Shown here piece after piece: positions 25,456-34,962 of a stretch of 64,000 bases of DNA. The stretch spans positions 61,820 through 125,819 of the forward strand of contig NQWY01024831.1 of NCBI GenBank assembly GCA_019425655.1. Reading direction: 5' to 3'. The position numbers and the translations under genes were made by a program. The first letter of the stretch is position 1; every line of letters begins with the position of its first letter. This DNA is from Rhizophagus prolifer (lineage: Eukaryota; Glomeromycota; Glomeromycetes; Glomerales; Glomeraceae). The notes beneath the pieces are model-generated. The model did no database searches and was not told where the DNA came from. It saw only the letters and a program-made list of their open reading frames with translations.

Positions 25456-25537
25456 TAATTAAGAAAAAATAATTAACAGGTTTTTAAACCGAATTATTAA
25501 ATCATTTATCAATCATCATTCATCAATTATAAAAACA

Positions 25538-26431
25538 ATGTATCACAATCCTGTCTTGTTAAAACAAAGTGTTGACGCTCTGGTAACCAATCCGGACGGG
25601 ATTTATGTGGACTGCACTTTTGGTGGAGGCGGACATTCTCGTGAGATTTTGAGCCGACTTTCGGACAAGGGAAAATTATTTTCTTTTGACCAGGATTTGG
25701 ATGCATTGAAAAACGCCATTGATGACCCGAGATTTACTTTAGTTAATCAGAATTTTAGGTTTTTGGAAAATTCGATGTTGGCTTATGGAATTTCTCAAGT
25801 TGACGGGATTTTAGCGGATTTAGGAGTTTCTTCTCATCAGTTTGATGAAGCAGAGAGAGGATTTTCTACAAGAAGCAACGCTCCACTTGATATGAGAATG
25901 AATGTGATGCAAGGTCTTGATGCGAAGAAAATCATCAACGAGTACGAAGAGGAAGATCTGGCGGACATCTTTTACCATTATGGAGAACTGAGAGAAGCGA
26001 GAAAATTGGCGAGAGAAATTGTTCATCATAGAAAGTCAAAAAAAATTGAAACAACTGAGGATTTAAAAAATCTGTTCAGTTATATTCCTGCATTTAAGCA
26101 AAATAAATTCTTTGCTCAGGTTTTCCAGGCGGTAAGAATTGAGGTAAATCAGGAACTGGAAGTGTTGAAAGAAATGTTGGTTCAGTCTTATAAGATTTTG
26201 AAGCAGGAAGGAAGATTGGTCGTGATTTCTTATCATTCTTTGGAAGACAGATTGGTAAAACGTTTCCTGAAAAACGGAATGTTCGAAGGAGAACCTCAGC
26301 GTGATATCTACGGAAATTATGCAAAAGCATTCGAATTGTTGCAAACCAAAGCAATCATTCCGGATGATAAAGAAATTGAAGAAAACTCTAGAGCACGAAG
26401 CGCAAAAATGAGAATTGGAACAAAGTTATAA
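25538..26431 (+). CDS. rsmH: 16S rRNA (cytosine1402-N4)-methyltransferase
   Basis: 297 residues. The start YHNPVLLKQSVDAL, SAM-binding DCTFGGGGHSREIL (about 25-38), LADLGVSSHQFDEAERGFS and the C-terminal VISYHSLEDRLVKRFLK are the RsmH (MraW) signatures. It methylates C1402 in the ribosomal P site. Second gene of the dcw cluster. Its leader carries TCATTCATCA and ATTATAAAAAC elements (25516-25536) that recur in front of ftsL. Confidence 0.96.
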   Translation: MYHNPVLLKQSVDALVTNPDGIYVDCTFGGGGHSREILSRLSDKGKLFSFDQDLDALKNAIDDPRFTLVNQNFRFLENSMLAYGISQVDGILADLGVSSHQFDEAERGFSTRSNAPLDMRMNVMQGLDAKKIINEYEEEDLADIFYHYGELREARKLAREIVHHRKSKKIETTEDLKNLFSYIPAFKQNKFFAQVFQAVRIEVNQELEVLKEMLVQSYKILKQEGRLVVISYHSLEDRLVKRFLKNGMFEGEPQRDIYGNYAKAFELLQTKAIIPDDKEIEENSRARSAKMRIGTKL

Positions 26432-26494
26432 ATCATAAATGCTAGGCGATAAATGATTATCAATTATCATTCATCACTTATCAATTATAAAAAC

Positions 26495-26866
26495 GTGGCA
26501 AAGCAGACAACCTATAATAAGCAGAAAAAGAAACTCACTTTTATGGACATCATAAAAGGAAATTTCCTTAACCGTGATGAGGTCAAAGCCCATTACAAAT
26601 ATTTTCTGTTCATTTTCGGATTGTTGATGGTGATGATTTATAGTAATCACTTGGTTAATAAAAAAATAGAACACGTTAACAAGCTTAAAGAAGAAACGGA
26701 AGAATACAAATCCAGAAACGCTTACGCACAAAGTAGGCTAATCAAAATTAGAATGGAATCCGAACTGGGAAAAGAAATGGTTCAGGATTCTTTGGTGAGT
26801 TTGGAAAGCCACCCTATGAAATTATTGATAAAAGTTGACAGCACAGATGATAAAGCAGCCAAATAA
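26495..26866 (+). CDS. ftsL: FtsL-like division protein
   Basis: About 123 residues from a GTG start (VAKQTTYNKQKKKLTF). A short cytoplasmic segment is followed by one membrane helix (YFLFIFGLLMVMIYSNHLV) and a periplasmic heptad-rich region (NKKIEHVNKLKEETEEYKSRNAYAQSRLIKI) typical of the FtsL coiled coil. Between rsmH and ftsI this is the FtsL position. FtsL with FtsB/FtsQ activates septal synthesis by FtsW-FtsI. The GTG follows ATTATAAAAAC exactly as the rsmH ATG follows its copy, so I prefer it to the upstream ATG at 26453. Overlaps ftsI by 20 bp. Confidence 0.8.
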   Translation: MAKQTTYNKQKKKLTFMDIIKGNFLNRDEVKAHYKYFLFIFGLLMVMIYSNHLVNKKIEHVNKLKEETEEYKSRNAYAQSRLIKIRMESELGKEMVQDSLVSLESHPMKLLIKVDSTDDKAAK

Positions 26867-28847
26867 CAATTACGAAAAAAAGCGTTCCAATGCGTTGAAA
26901 TGGGGCTACCTTTTTGTTTTGGGAGCTTTCATTTTGTTTGTCATCTTTTTGGGTAGAATTATGATTCTTCAGAATACCAATGTTGAGGAATTCGAAAATA
27001 ATTACATCAGCAAAAATTACCGAGAAGCAACCTTAAAAGCAGCTCGTGGAAATCTGTTTGCTTCAGACGGTTCTATCTTGGCAACAACGGTTATGCGCTA
27101 CGATATCTATTTGGATTTCAAATCGATGAGAGATACGATTTACTCCAATAATATTGGTGCTTTAACGGACTCTCTCAGCAAAATGTTCGATAAGCCTAGA
27201 AGTTATTTCAGAGCAAAATTGGACGCACAAAACAAGAAAAATAATCAATATTATCTTTTAGCAAAAGGTTTGGACTTTGATGAATACGATAGAATCCGTG
27301 AGTTTCCGATTTTCAAAAAAGGTAAAAATAAAGGAGGCTTCATCGTAGAAAGAAATTTCCGAAGAGAATTGGCAACAACCCAAATCGGAGCCGGAACCAT
27401 AGGAGCGGATAATGGCGAATCAAAATCCGGCTTGGAAGGTGCTTTCAGTAGATTTTTAACAGGGATCGACGGAAAAAGGCTGGAGCAAAGAATCAATTCA
27501 GCACAATGGAAACCAATTGATTACTGGAAGGTTAAAGAACCAATTGACGGTCAGGATGTTTACACCACTTTGGATTTGAGAATTCAGGATATTGCTCATT
27601 CAGCGTTAGAAAATCAGTTAATAAAATTCAATGCAGATCACGGTTGTGTTGTCGTAATGGAAACCGAAACCGGAAAAATTCGTGCTATGGTTAACCTTAG
27701 AAGAACCGAGCCGGGAATTTATGTTGATGCTTATAACTATACTGTGAAAGATGCTCAGGAACCTGGCTCTACTTTCAAAACGGTTTCGCTTTTGGCAGCG
27801 ATGGATGACGGATTTATAGACGAAAATACTAAAGTCAATATCGGAAACGGAATCTGGACCTATGCCGGACAAAGGATCACGGACGGTCATGGCGGCGGAA
27901 CTTATGACGTAAGTGATGTTTTGGCCAAATCCAGCAACGTTGGTGCCGCTAAGATTATCACACAGCATTACGCAGATAAGCCGGAAGTTTTTATAGATCA
28001 TCTTAAAAAATGGAAAATGTTCGACAAAATGCAAATCGAACTTCCGGGAATTGCTAAACCGTCTATTCAGACACCACAAAGCAAACGTTGGAACAAGGCA
28101 ACATTGGCATCTTTGGCTTATGGATATTCGTCAAGATTTCCTCTTTTGCAACTGGTAACTTTTTATAATGGAATTGCAAATAAAGGTAAAATGGTGAAGC
28201 CTCTTTTCATAGATAAAATAATGAAAGACGGTAAAATCCTTTATGAAGCAAAACCGGAAGTCATGGTTAAAAAAATGGCGTCCGATAAAGCAATTGAAAT
28301 GATGACAAGTGCATTGACAAAAGCTGTTGAAAAAGGGACTGCAAAGAGTATTTATACACCCAATCTCAAAATTGCAGGAAAAACAGGAACAGCCAGATTC
28401 GAATATTGGAAGAAAGACGGACCGATGAAATATCAGGCCTCTTTTGCAGGATTTTATCCGGCGGATAATCCGAAATATACCTGTATCGTAGTTGTCAATC
28501 AGCCTGATACATCAAAAGGTTTTTATGGAGGAACAGTTTCAGCACCGGTTTTTAAGGAAATTGCAGGAAAAACTTTTCTCAAAACCCCTTTGAATGTTGA
28601 AAAAGAACTTTTGGTTGAACGTAAAGTTAACCTTAATAAAATGACAACGCCAAACATAAAGGTAAATGTCACAAGAGATTCAATGCCAAATCTGGTGGGG
28701 ATGATTGGCAAGAATGTAATTCCACAGCTTGAAAATCTAGGCTATAGAGTAGATTATAAAGGTGTGGGAAAAATCACGGGACAATTTCCAGCAGAAGGCG
28801 CAATCATTGGAAAAAACCAAAAGATTTATTTGAATCTTCAAAACTAA
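26847..28847 (+). CDS. ftsI: Septal peptidoglycan transpeptidase FtsI (PBP3) with PASTA domain
   Basis: 666 residues. One N-terminal membrane helix (WGYLFVLGAFILFVIFLG), a PBP dimerisation domain (to about 230) and a transpeptidase domain with SxxK (PGSTFKTV, near 312), SxN (KSSNVGA, near 367) and KTG (AGKTGTARF, near 516). A single PASTA domain closes the protein (SMPNLVGMIGKNVIPQLENL...). It cross-links septal peptidoglycan as partner of FtsW and is the beta-lactam target. The ATG at 26847 overlaps ftsL; a non-ATG start 4 codons earlier is less likely. Confidence 0.95.
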   Translation: MIKQPNNNYEKKRSNALKWGYLFVLGAFILFVIFLGRIMILQNTNVEEFENNYISKNYREATLKAARGNLFASDGSILATTVMRYDIYLDFKSMRDTIYSNNIGALTDSLSKMFDKPRSYFRAKLDAQNKKNNQYYLLAKGLDFDEYDRIREFPIFKKGKNKGGFIVERNFRRELATTQIGAGTIGADNGESKSGLEGAFSRFLTGIDGKRLEQRINSAQWKPIDYWKVKEPIDGQDVYTTLDLRIQDIAHSALENQLIKFNADHGCVVVMETETGKIRAMVNLRRTEPGIYVDAYNYTVKDAQEPGSTFKTVSLLAAMDDGFIDENTKVNIGNGIWTYAGQRITDGHGGGTYDVSDVLAKSSNVGAAKIITQHYADKPEVFIDHLKKWKMFDKMQIELPGIAKPSIQTPQSKRWNKATLASLAYGYSSRFPLLQLVTFYNGIANKGKMVKPLFIDKIMKDGKILYEAKPEVMVKKMASDKAIEMMTSALTKAVEKGTAKSIYTPNLKIAGKTGTARFEYWKKDGPMKYQASFAGFYPADNPKYTCIVVVNQPDTSKGFYGGTVSAPVFKEIAGKTFLKTPLNVEKELLVERKVNLNKMTTPNIKVNVTRDSMPNLVGMIGKNVIPQLENLGYRVDYKGVGKITGQFPAEGAIIGKNQKIYLNLQN

Positions 28848-28871
28848 AAATTAAAGCGAAAGCTTATATAT

Positions 28872-30332
28872 ATGATTTTAAAAGACTTATTACAAAGAAT
28901 CCAGACTCTGGAAACCATCGGAACTCTTGAAAGAGAAGTTTCGGAATTGGTTTTTGACAGCAGAAAGGTTGCTGAAAGTTCTTTGTATGTTGCATTGAAA
29001 GGGACCATTTCAGACGGACATTCTTACATTAATCAAAGCATCGAGAAAGGAGCGAAAGTGATCGTTTGTGAAGAATTGCCTGCGGACATTAATGATGCGG
29101 TAACTTATATTAAAGTTCAAAATTCTTCCAAAACTTTAGGGCATTTGGCTTCTAATTTTTATGGAAATCCTTCTCAAAAATTGAATCTTATTGGCGTTAC
29201 AGGAACCAATGGAAAAACTTCGGTAACAACCTTATTATTTGATATCTTCAAAAATCTGGGTTATCAATCTGCTTTGATTTCTACCGTTGAATACAGAATC
29301 GGAGACGAGATTATTCCTTCAACGCACACAACGCCAGACGTAATTCGATTGAATCAAATGTTGGCAAAAGCAGTGGAAATCGGTTGCGAATATGCTTTTA
29401 TGGAAGTCAGTTCTCATGGGATTTCCCAGGATAGAATTGAAGGTTTGCATTTCAAAATTGCTGGTTTTACAAATATCACGCACGATCATTTGGATTATCA
29501 TAAGACTTTCCAAAATTATATTTATGCAAAGAAGAGATTCTTTGACGAATTGGAACATACTGCCGTTGCAATTACAAATGCGGATGATAAGAACGGATTG
29601 GTAATGCTGCAGAACACCAAAGCGAAAAAGAAATCCTTTGCTTTGAAAACAATGGCAGATTTCCACGGAAAAGTTTTGGAAGTGGACTTCAACGGCATGT
29701 TGCTGAATTTTAATAACAAAGAATTCTGGACAACATTGACAGGAAAATTCAACGCTTATAATTTGTTACTAGCTTACGGAATCGCTTTGGAACTAGGAAT
29801 GGACGAAACAGAAGTTCTTCAGGCAATTTCAAAACTTCAAAGAGTGAACGGAAGATTCGAAACGATAAAATCCGACAGCGGAATTTTCTTTGTGGTCGAT
29901 TATTCGCATACACCAGATGCATTGGAAAATGTGTTGGATAGCATCAACGAAATCAGAACAAAAAACGAAAGACTGATTTGTGTTTTCGGATGCGGAGGTG
30001 ACAGAGACAAAACCAAACGTCCGGAAATGGGAGACATTGCTACAAAAAAATCGACTTTGGCAATCATCACTTCTGACAATCCAAGAACAGAAGATCCTAT
30101 ACAGATTATCAAAGAAATAGAAGCTGGTGTTCAGCCACAGAACTTCAGCAAGTATACTTCGATTCCTAACAGAAGGGAAGCGATAAAAATGGCCATCAAA
30201 TTTGCTGAGCCAAAAGATATTGTTCTGGTAGCCGGGAAAGGTCACGAGACATATCAGGAAATCAATGGTGTGAAACATCATTTTGATGACAAAGAAACGA
30301 TTAGGGAATTATTACAATTAATGGGAAAATAG
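28872..30332 (+). CDS. murE: UDP-MurNAc-L-Ala-D-Glu:meso-diaminopimelate ligase
   Basis: 486 residues. ATP-binding GTNGKTSVTTL (near 112-122), the carbamylated-Lys region and the C-terminal TSDNPRTEDP (near 403). The DNPR motif marks meso-diaminopimelate rather than lysine specificity, so this organism should have DAP-type peptidoglycan. It adds the third residue of the stem peptide. Seven bases separate it from mraY. Confidence 0.96.
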   Translation: MILKDLLQRIQTLETIGTLEREVSELVFDSRKVAESSLYVALKGTISDGHSYINQSIEKGAKVIVCEELPADINDAVTYIKVQNSSKTLGHLASNFYGNPSQKLNLIGVTGTNGKTSVTTLLFDIFKNLGYQSALISTVEYRIGDEIIPSTHTTPDVIRLNQMLAKAVEIGCEYAFMEVSSHGISQDRIEGLHFKIAGFTNITHDHLDYHKTFQNYIYAKKRFFDELEHTAVAITNADDKNGLVMLQNTKAKKKSFALKTMADFHGKVLEVDFNGMLLNFNNKEFWTTLTGKFNAYNLLLAYGIALELGMDETEVLQAISKLQRVNGRFETIKSDSGIFFVVDYSHTPDALENVLDSINEIRTKNERLICVFGCGGDRDKTKRPEMGDIATKKSTLAIITSDNPRTEDPIQIIKEIEAGVQPQNFSKYTSIPNRREAIKMAIKFAEPKDIVLVAGKGHETYQEINGVKHHFDDKETIRELLQLMGK

Positions 30333-30338
30333 ATCTAT

Positions 30339-31580
30339 ATGCTATATTATCTATATGAATATTTAACTGCCCATGGGATTCACATTCCAGGAATGAACTT
30401 GTTCAAATACATTTCGTTCCGCGCAGCGATGGCAGTTTTGTTTTCGCTCATCATTGCAATGGCTTACGGGAAAAGAATCATCAATTTCCTAAGAAGAAAG
30501 CAGATGGGAGAATTGGTGAGAGATCTTGGTCTGGAAGGACAAAAACAAAAGGAAGGAACACCGACAATGGGTGGTTTGATTATCATTTTGGCTACTATCA
30601 TTCCGGTTTTGTTGTTTACCAGAATCACCAATGTTTACATCGTTCTTTTGATCATTTCGGTTTTGTGGATGGGAGCCATCGGTTTTCTGGACGATTATCT
30701 CAAAAAAGTTAAGAAAAATAAAGACGGATTGAGCGGGAAATTCAAAGTAATCGGACAGGTTGGTTTGGGTTTAATTGTCGGTGTTACAATGTATTTCCAT
30801 CCCGATGTTGAGGTTAAGAGAAAGTATGCTGATGCAACTGTTATCAACAGAAATAATGTAGAACAGAACTTTATGCCGGATGAGAAAATTCCGGTTTCTA
30901 CAGTCCCTTTTACAAAGAATAATGAGTTCGATTACAGTGGGATTTTGTTCTGGATGGACGATGCTAAAGCACACGAATGGGCTTGGATCGTTTTCATTCC
31001 GATTGTTATTTTCATTGTAACTGCAGTTTCCAACGGAGCGAATATTACCGATGGAATCGATGGTTTGGCTGCAGGAACAAGTGTTGTGATTTTGTTGACT
31101 TTGGCATTTTTCGCCTATGTTTCCGGAAATATGATTTTCGCTGATTATTTGAACATTATGTTCCTTCCGCATATGGGAGAAACTACGATTTTTGCCCTCG
31201 CTTTGGTTGGTGCTGTTATCGGTTTTTTTTGGTACAACACTTATCCTGCACAGGTTTTTATGGGCGATACGGGAAGTCTGATGCTGGGCGGAGTAATTGC
31301 GGTTTTAGCAATTATCCTTAGAAAAGAATTATTGATTCCGGTTTTGTGCGGAGTCTTCTTGATAGAACTTTTATCTGTGATTCTGCAGGTTTGGGTTTTC
31401 AAGTACAGAAAAAGAAAACACGGGCTGGAATATGCTCAAAACAATAGATTATTCAAGATGTCTCCATTACATCACCATTATCAGAAAGAAGGATTTCACG
31501 AGAGCAAAATCGTAAACCGAATGATCATTTTAGGTGTAATGCTGGCAATTATTTGTTTAATTACTTTAAAAACTAGATAA
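30339..31580 (+). CDS. mraY: Phospho-MurNAc-pentapeptide transferase
   Basis: 413-residue polytopic enzyme with about ten membrane helices. [21 protein letters not shown] (catalytic Asp pair), [12 protein letters not shown] and [17 protein letters not shown] near the end are the MraY signatures. It makes lipid I on undecaprenyl phosphate. It carries the extra loop near residues 155-215 that I associate with Bacteroidetes MraY, which explains a length above the 360 of E. coli. Confidence 0.96.
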   Translation: MLYYLYEYLTAHGIHIPGMNLFKYISFRAAMAVLFSLIIAMAYGKRIINFLRRKQMGELVRDLGLEGQKQKEGTPTMGGLIIILATIIPVLLFTRITNVYIVLLIISVLWMGAIGFLDDYLKKVKKNKDGLSGKFKVIGQVGLGLIVGVTMYFHPDVEVKRKYADATVINRNNVEQNFMPDEKIPVSTVPFTKNNEFDYSGILFWMDDAKAHEWAWIVFIPIVIFIVTAVSNGANITDGIDGLAAGTSVVILLTLAFFAYVSGNMIFADYLNIMFLPHMGETTIFALALVGAVIGFFWYNTYPAQVFMGDTGSLMLGGVIAVLAIILRKELLIPVLCGVFLIELLSVILQVWVFKYRKRKHGLEYAQNNRLFKMSPLHHHYQKEGFHESKIVNRMIILGVMLAIICLITLKTR

Positions 31581-31596
31581 AAACTAATAACCACAG

Positions 31597-32940
31597 ATGA
31601 GAGTAGTAATACTTGGAGGAGGAGAAAGCGGCGTTGGTGCTGCTTATCTGGCAAAAGCCAAAGGCTTTGATGTCTTTCTTTCGGATATGGGATTGATCCG
31701 TGAGAATTACAAAAAAGAATTGGACGAGCTTGGGATTGACTATGAAGACGGGACACACACCGAAGAAAAAATCCTGAATGCCGATTGGGTCATCAAAAGC
31801 CCCGGAATTCCGAAGAAAGCCGAAATGGTTCAGAAGATTCAGGAGAAAGGAATCCGGCTATCTTCTGAGATCGAATTTGCGTCGGAATTTACCAATGCAA
31901 AAATCATTGCCATCACAGGAAGTAATGGAAAAACGACGACAACGTCTTTGATTTATTACATCCTGAAAGAAGACGGATTCAATGTTGGATTGGGCGGAAA
32001 CATCGGAAAGAGCTTTGCGAAACAGGTGGCTGAGGAGAATTTTGATTATTACGTATTGGAAGTAAGTAGTTTCCAGTTGGATGACATTCAGAATTTCAGA
32101 CCTTATATTTCATTGTTATTGAATTTGTCTAAGGATCACCTTGACCAGTACAATTACAATTATGAAGAATATGCATTGGCTAAGTTCAGAATTGCTGAAA
32201 ATCAGGAGGCTAATAATTTTTTCATCTACAATAAGGATGACGAAATGAGCAAATCGATTCTGGAAAAACTGGATTTGAAAGTGACCAAAGTTCCTTTTTC
32301 TTTAAATGAAAGATTGGAAAAAGGCGCTTTCTCGATTGATGAAAATTTTGTGGTCAACATCAATGAAGGATTCACAATGAATATCGATGAATTATCATTG
32401 GTCGGAAAACATAATGTAGCGAACAGCTTAGCAGCGAGTATTGCCGGAAAGTTACTGGAAATCAGCAATGAAAGCATCAGGCATTCCTTAATGACATTCC
32501 AGGCGGTTGAACACAGATTGGAACCTGTGGCTGAAATCAGAGGTGTCAAGTTCATCAATGACAGCAAGGCAACCAACGTCAATGCCACTTATTTCGCTTT
32601 GGAAAGTATGAAGCAGCCGGTGGTTTGGATTGTTGGCGGAAAAGACAAGGGAAATGATTATACAGAAATCGAAGAATTGGTCAAGAAAAAAGTTAAAGCA
32701 ATTGTCTGTTTAGGTGTTGATAATCATAAGATTATTGACTTTTTCAAAGACAAAAAAACCGAGATTTATGATACTTCGAGTATGCAGAAAGCAGTAGAAG
32801 TTTCTAAATCGATTGCAGAAAAAGGAGATGTTGTTTTATTGTCACCTTGTTGCGCTAGTTTTGATTTATTCAATGGTTATGAAGACCGTGGAAATCAATT
32901 TAAAAAAGAAGTATTAGAAGAATTGACAATTAAGAATTAG
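31597..32940 (+). CDS. murD: UDP-MurNAc-L-alanine:D-glutamate ligase
   Basis: 447 residues. An N-terminal Rossmann UDP-binding domain (MRVVILGGGESGVGAAYLA), ATP-binding GSNGKTTTTSL (about 108-118), LEVSSFQLD, NLSKDHLDQY and the C-terminal FINDSKATNVNA and SPCCASFDLF motifs. It adds D-Glu to UDP-MurNAc-Ala. It would normally be followed directly by ftsW; here a REP transposase locus lies between. Confidence 0.96.
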   Translation: MRVVILGGGESGVGAAYLAKAKGFDVFLSDMGLIRENYKKELDELGIDYEDGTHTEEKILNADWVIKSPGIPKKAEMVQKIQEKGIRLSSEIEFASEFTNAKIIAITGSNGKTTTTSLIYYILKEDGFNVGLGGNIGKSFAKQVAEENFDYYVLEVSSFQLDDIQNFRPYISLLLNLSKDHLDQYNYNYEEYALAKFRIAENQEANNFFIYNKDDEMSKSILEKLDLKVTKVPFSLNERLEKGAFSIDENFVVNINEGFTMNIDELSLVGKHNVANSLAASIAGKLLEISNESIRHSLMTFQAVEHRLEPVAEIRGVKFINDSKATNVNATYFALESMKQPVVWIVGGKDKGNDYTEIEELVKKKVKAIVCLGVDNHKIIDFFKDKKTEIYDTSSMQKAVEVSKSIAEKGDVVLLSPCCASFDLFNGYEDRGNQFKKEVLEELTIKN

Positions 32941-32954
32941 AATTATCAATAGGA

Positions 32955-32970
32955 TTTGGCTTTAGCCAAA
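32955..32970 (+). repeat. REP-like hairpin before the RAYT gene
   Basis: TTTGGC-TTTA-GCCAAA, a perfect 6-bp stem ending 5 bases before the transposase ATG. Same core as the four hairpins after the gene. Confidence 0.8.
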
Positions 32971-32975
32971 TAGAA

Positions 32976-33413
32976 ATGTCATTTGTAAAAGTTTACATAC
33001 ACATTGTTTGGAGTACAAAAAACAGAATTCCGTTTCTCAATTCCAAAGACTTGAGATTCAAAGTATGGAAACATATAAAACAAAATGCAAACGAAAAAGA
33101 AATTTTTATAGATGTTGTAAATGGATATTCAGACCATTGTCATTGTTTAATTTCTTTGTCAACAAACCAGACAATAGAAAAAGTAGTACAATTGATAAAA
33201 GGAGAATCTTCATTTTGGATTAATAAAAATAATTTAACTGAAGAGAAATTTGCTTGGCAAGATGAATATTTTGCAGTTTCTGTTTCAGAATCGATGATAG
33301 AGAAGGTCAGAAATTATATTATCAATCAAGAAAAACATCATTTGACAAAAGGTTTTTCAGAGGAATATGAAGAGTTTATTTCAAAATATAATTTCAACTC
33401 AAATGAAAAATAA
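32976..33413 (+). mobile_element. REP-associated tyrosine transposase (RAYT/IS200-like)
   Basis: 145 residues of the Y1 (HUH) transposase family. The metal-binding HUH pair is in YSDHCHCLISL (near 53-58) and the catalytic Tyr in VRNYIINQEKHH (near 112). The sequence starts SFVKVYIHIVWSTKNRIPF, the usual RAYT opening, and appears intact. It sits between murD and ftsW on the dcw coding strand, framed by one REP hairpin upstream and four downstream, all with the core GGCTTTAGCC or its complement. RAYTs are thought to mobilise such REP elements while staying single-copy. Confidence 0.85.
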
Positions 33414-33416
33414 GTT

Positions 33417-33526
33417 TTGGCTAAAGCCAATTCGATAATGATAAGAAACATCCGGCTAAAGCCGGACGCATAGGATTGGGCTTTAGCCCATTCAATAAAA
33501 TAAGTATTAAGATTGGCTTTAGCCAA
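33417..33526 (+). repeat. Cluster of four REP hairpins between RAYT and ftsW
   Basis: Perfect stems at 33417-33430 (TTGGC-TAAA-GCCAA), 33451-33466 (TCCGGC-TAAA-GCCGGA), 33477-33490 (TGGGC-TTTA-GCCCA) and 33513-33526 (TTGGC-TTTA-GCCAA). The loop is TTTA or TAAA according to orientation, so two units are reversed. Stems covary (TTGG/CCAA, TCCGG/CCGGA, TGGG/CCCA), which shows that pairing is kept. The last ends 11 bases before the ftsW start. Confidence 0.85.
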
Positions 33527-33537
33527 AATATATAAGA

Positions 33538-34962
33538 ATGAACGAACAAACTACAGAAAACAAATTCGAGCTATTGAAAGGAGACAAAGTCCTTTGGTCG
33601 GTTATCATTTTGATTTCCTTCCTTTCCGTATTTCCGGTTTATTCCGCAAGTTCGAATCTGGAATATATCGTGAACAACGGGACCACAACAGGTCACGTTT
33701 TCAAGCATATCGTTTTCGTATTCATTGGTTTGGGAATTATGCGTTTCGTAGGAACAGTTAAGTACGAATACATCGGAAAACTGAGTTCTATTCTACTTTT
33801 GTTCACGATTGGACTGTTGTTAATTACGATGTTTACAGGACAAAAGATTGAAGGTGCAAGTGCTTCGCGTTGGTTGAAAATCCCGGGAACACCGATTTCT
33901 TTTCAGCCATCGTCATTTGCTTATTTGATGCTGATTATTTATCTGTGCAGATATTTGACTAAGAAAATCAAAAGGGAAAGAGTTCCGATTGAGAACATCA
34001 TTTACATCTTCGGACCAATTCTGATTGTGTTCGGATTGGTTGCAAAAGACAACGGTTCTACAGCTTTGATGATTATGATGGTTTCGATTATTATATTAAT
34101 TATCGGACAATTAGCCTGGCAATATGTAGCGGGATTTATCTCGGTTGCCGTAGTTTTCGTTGTGATGTTTTTAGTCATTGCTTTGAATACGAATTTAATC
34201 GGAGGAAACCGTGTTCATACCTGGATGAGCCGTATCGAAACCTTCACGAGTTCCAAGAAAACAGTCGATATTGAGGACGAAAGTATCAAAGCCAAAAACT
34301 ATCAGGTGATGCAGGCGAAAGCAGCGATTGTTCACGGCGGATTCAACGGAATCGGACCAGGAAAAAGTGCTTTGAAACAGACGTTACCCCAATCGGTTTC
34401 AGATTTTATTTTCGCAATCATTGTGGAAGAATACGGTTGGATTGGAGCCTTCGTTCTGATTAGTCTTTATATGATAATGATTATCCGGATTGTAATGATT
34501 GCCAGTAAAATGCCTGCTTTTTTCGGGTCGCTGCTGGTTCTTGCGATTGGACTGATGATTTTTGTTCAATTATCGGTGAATATCGCCGTGGCCGTAAATC
34601 TGATTCCCGTAACAGGTCAGCCTCTACCATTGATAAGTTACGGAGGAACATCGATGTTGGTAACCTATATTCAGCTAGGAATTATCCTGAATGTAAGTTC
34701 CAGAATTCAGGTTTTTGATGAAGAAGGTCTGGGTAAAAGACAAAGTATTGAAGATGAGCAGAAAACTAAAAATATTAATGAGCGGCGGCGGAACAGGTGG
34801 ACACATCTTTCCGGCGGTTGCGATTGCACAGGAAATCCAGAAACGGTTTCCCGATGCAGAGTTTTTGTTCATTGGTGCGAATGGAAAAATGGAAATGGAA
34901 AAGGTTCCTCAAGCCGGATTCAAAATCGAAGGATTAAATATCGCCGGATTCGACAGAGGTAA
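33538..34962 (+). CDS. ftsW: Septal peptidoglycan glycosyltransferase FtsW
   Basis: 474 residues as read. A SEDS polymerase with about ten membrane helices, catalytic Asp in AKDNGSTALMI and the signature NLIPVTGQPLPLISYGGTS (about 358-376). Genuine FtsW sequence runs to about residue 405 (SSRIQVFDEEGLGKRQ). The remaining ~70 residues are read in another frame over the start of murG and look like out-of-frame MurG (Arg/Cys/Trp-rich). A one-base shift just upstream would put a stop at 34749, five bases before the murG ATG. So the 3' end is suspect: mutation, sequence error, or a true long overlap. Confidence 0.9.
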   Translation: MNEQTTENKFELLKGDKVLWSVIILISFLSVFPVYSASSNLEYIVNNGTTTGHVFKHIVFVFIGLGIMRFVGTVKYEYIGKLSSILLLFTIGLLLITMFTGQKIEGASASRWLKIPGTPISFQPSSFAYLMLIIYLCRYLTKKIKRERVPIENIIYIFGPILIVFGLVAKDNGSTALMIMMVSIIILIIGQLAWQYVAGFISVAVVFVVMFLVIALNTNLIGGNRVHTWMSRIETFTSSKKTVDIEDESIKAKNYQVMQAKAAIVHGGFNGIGPGKSALKQTLPQSVSDFIFAIIVEEYGWIGAFVLISLYMIMIIRIVMIASKMPAFFGSLLVLAIGLMIFVQLSVNIAVAVNLIPVTGQPLPLISYGGTSMLVTYIQLGIILNVSSRIQVFDEEGLGKRQSIEDEQKTKNINERRRNRWTHLSGGCDCTGNPETVSRCRVFVHWCEWKNGNGKGSSSRIQNRRIKYRRIRQR

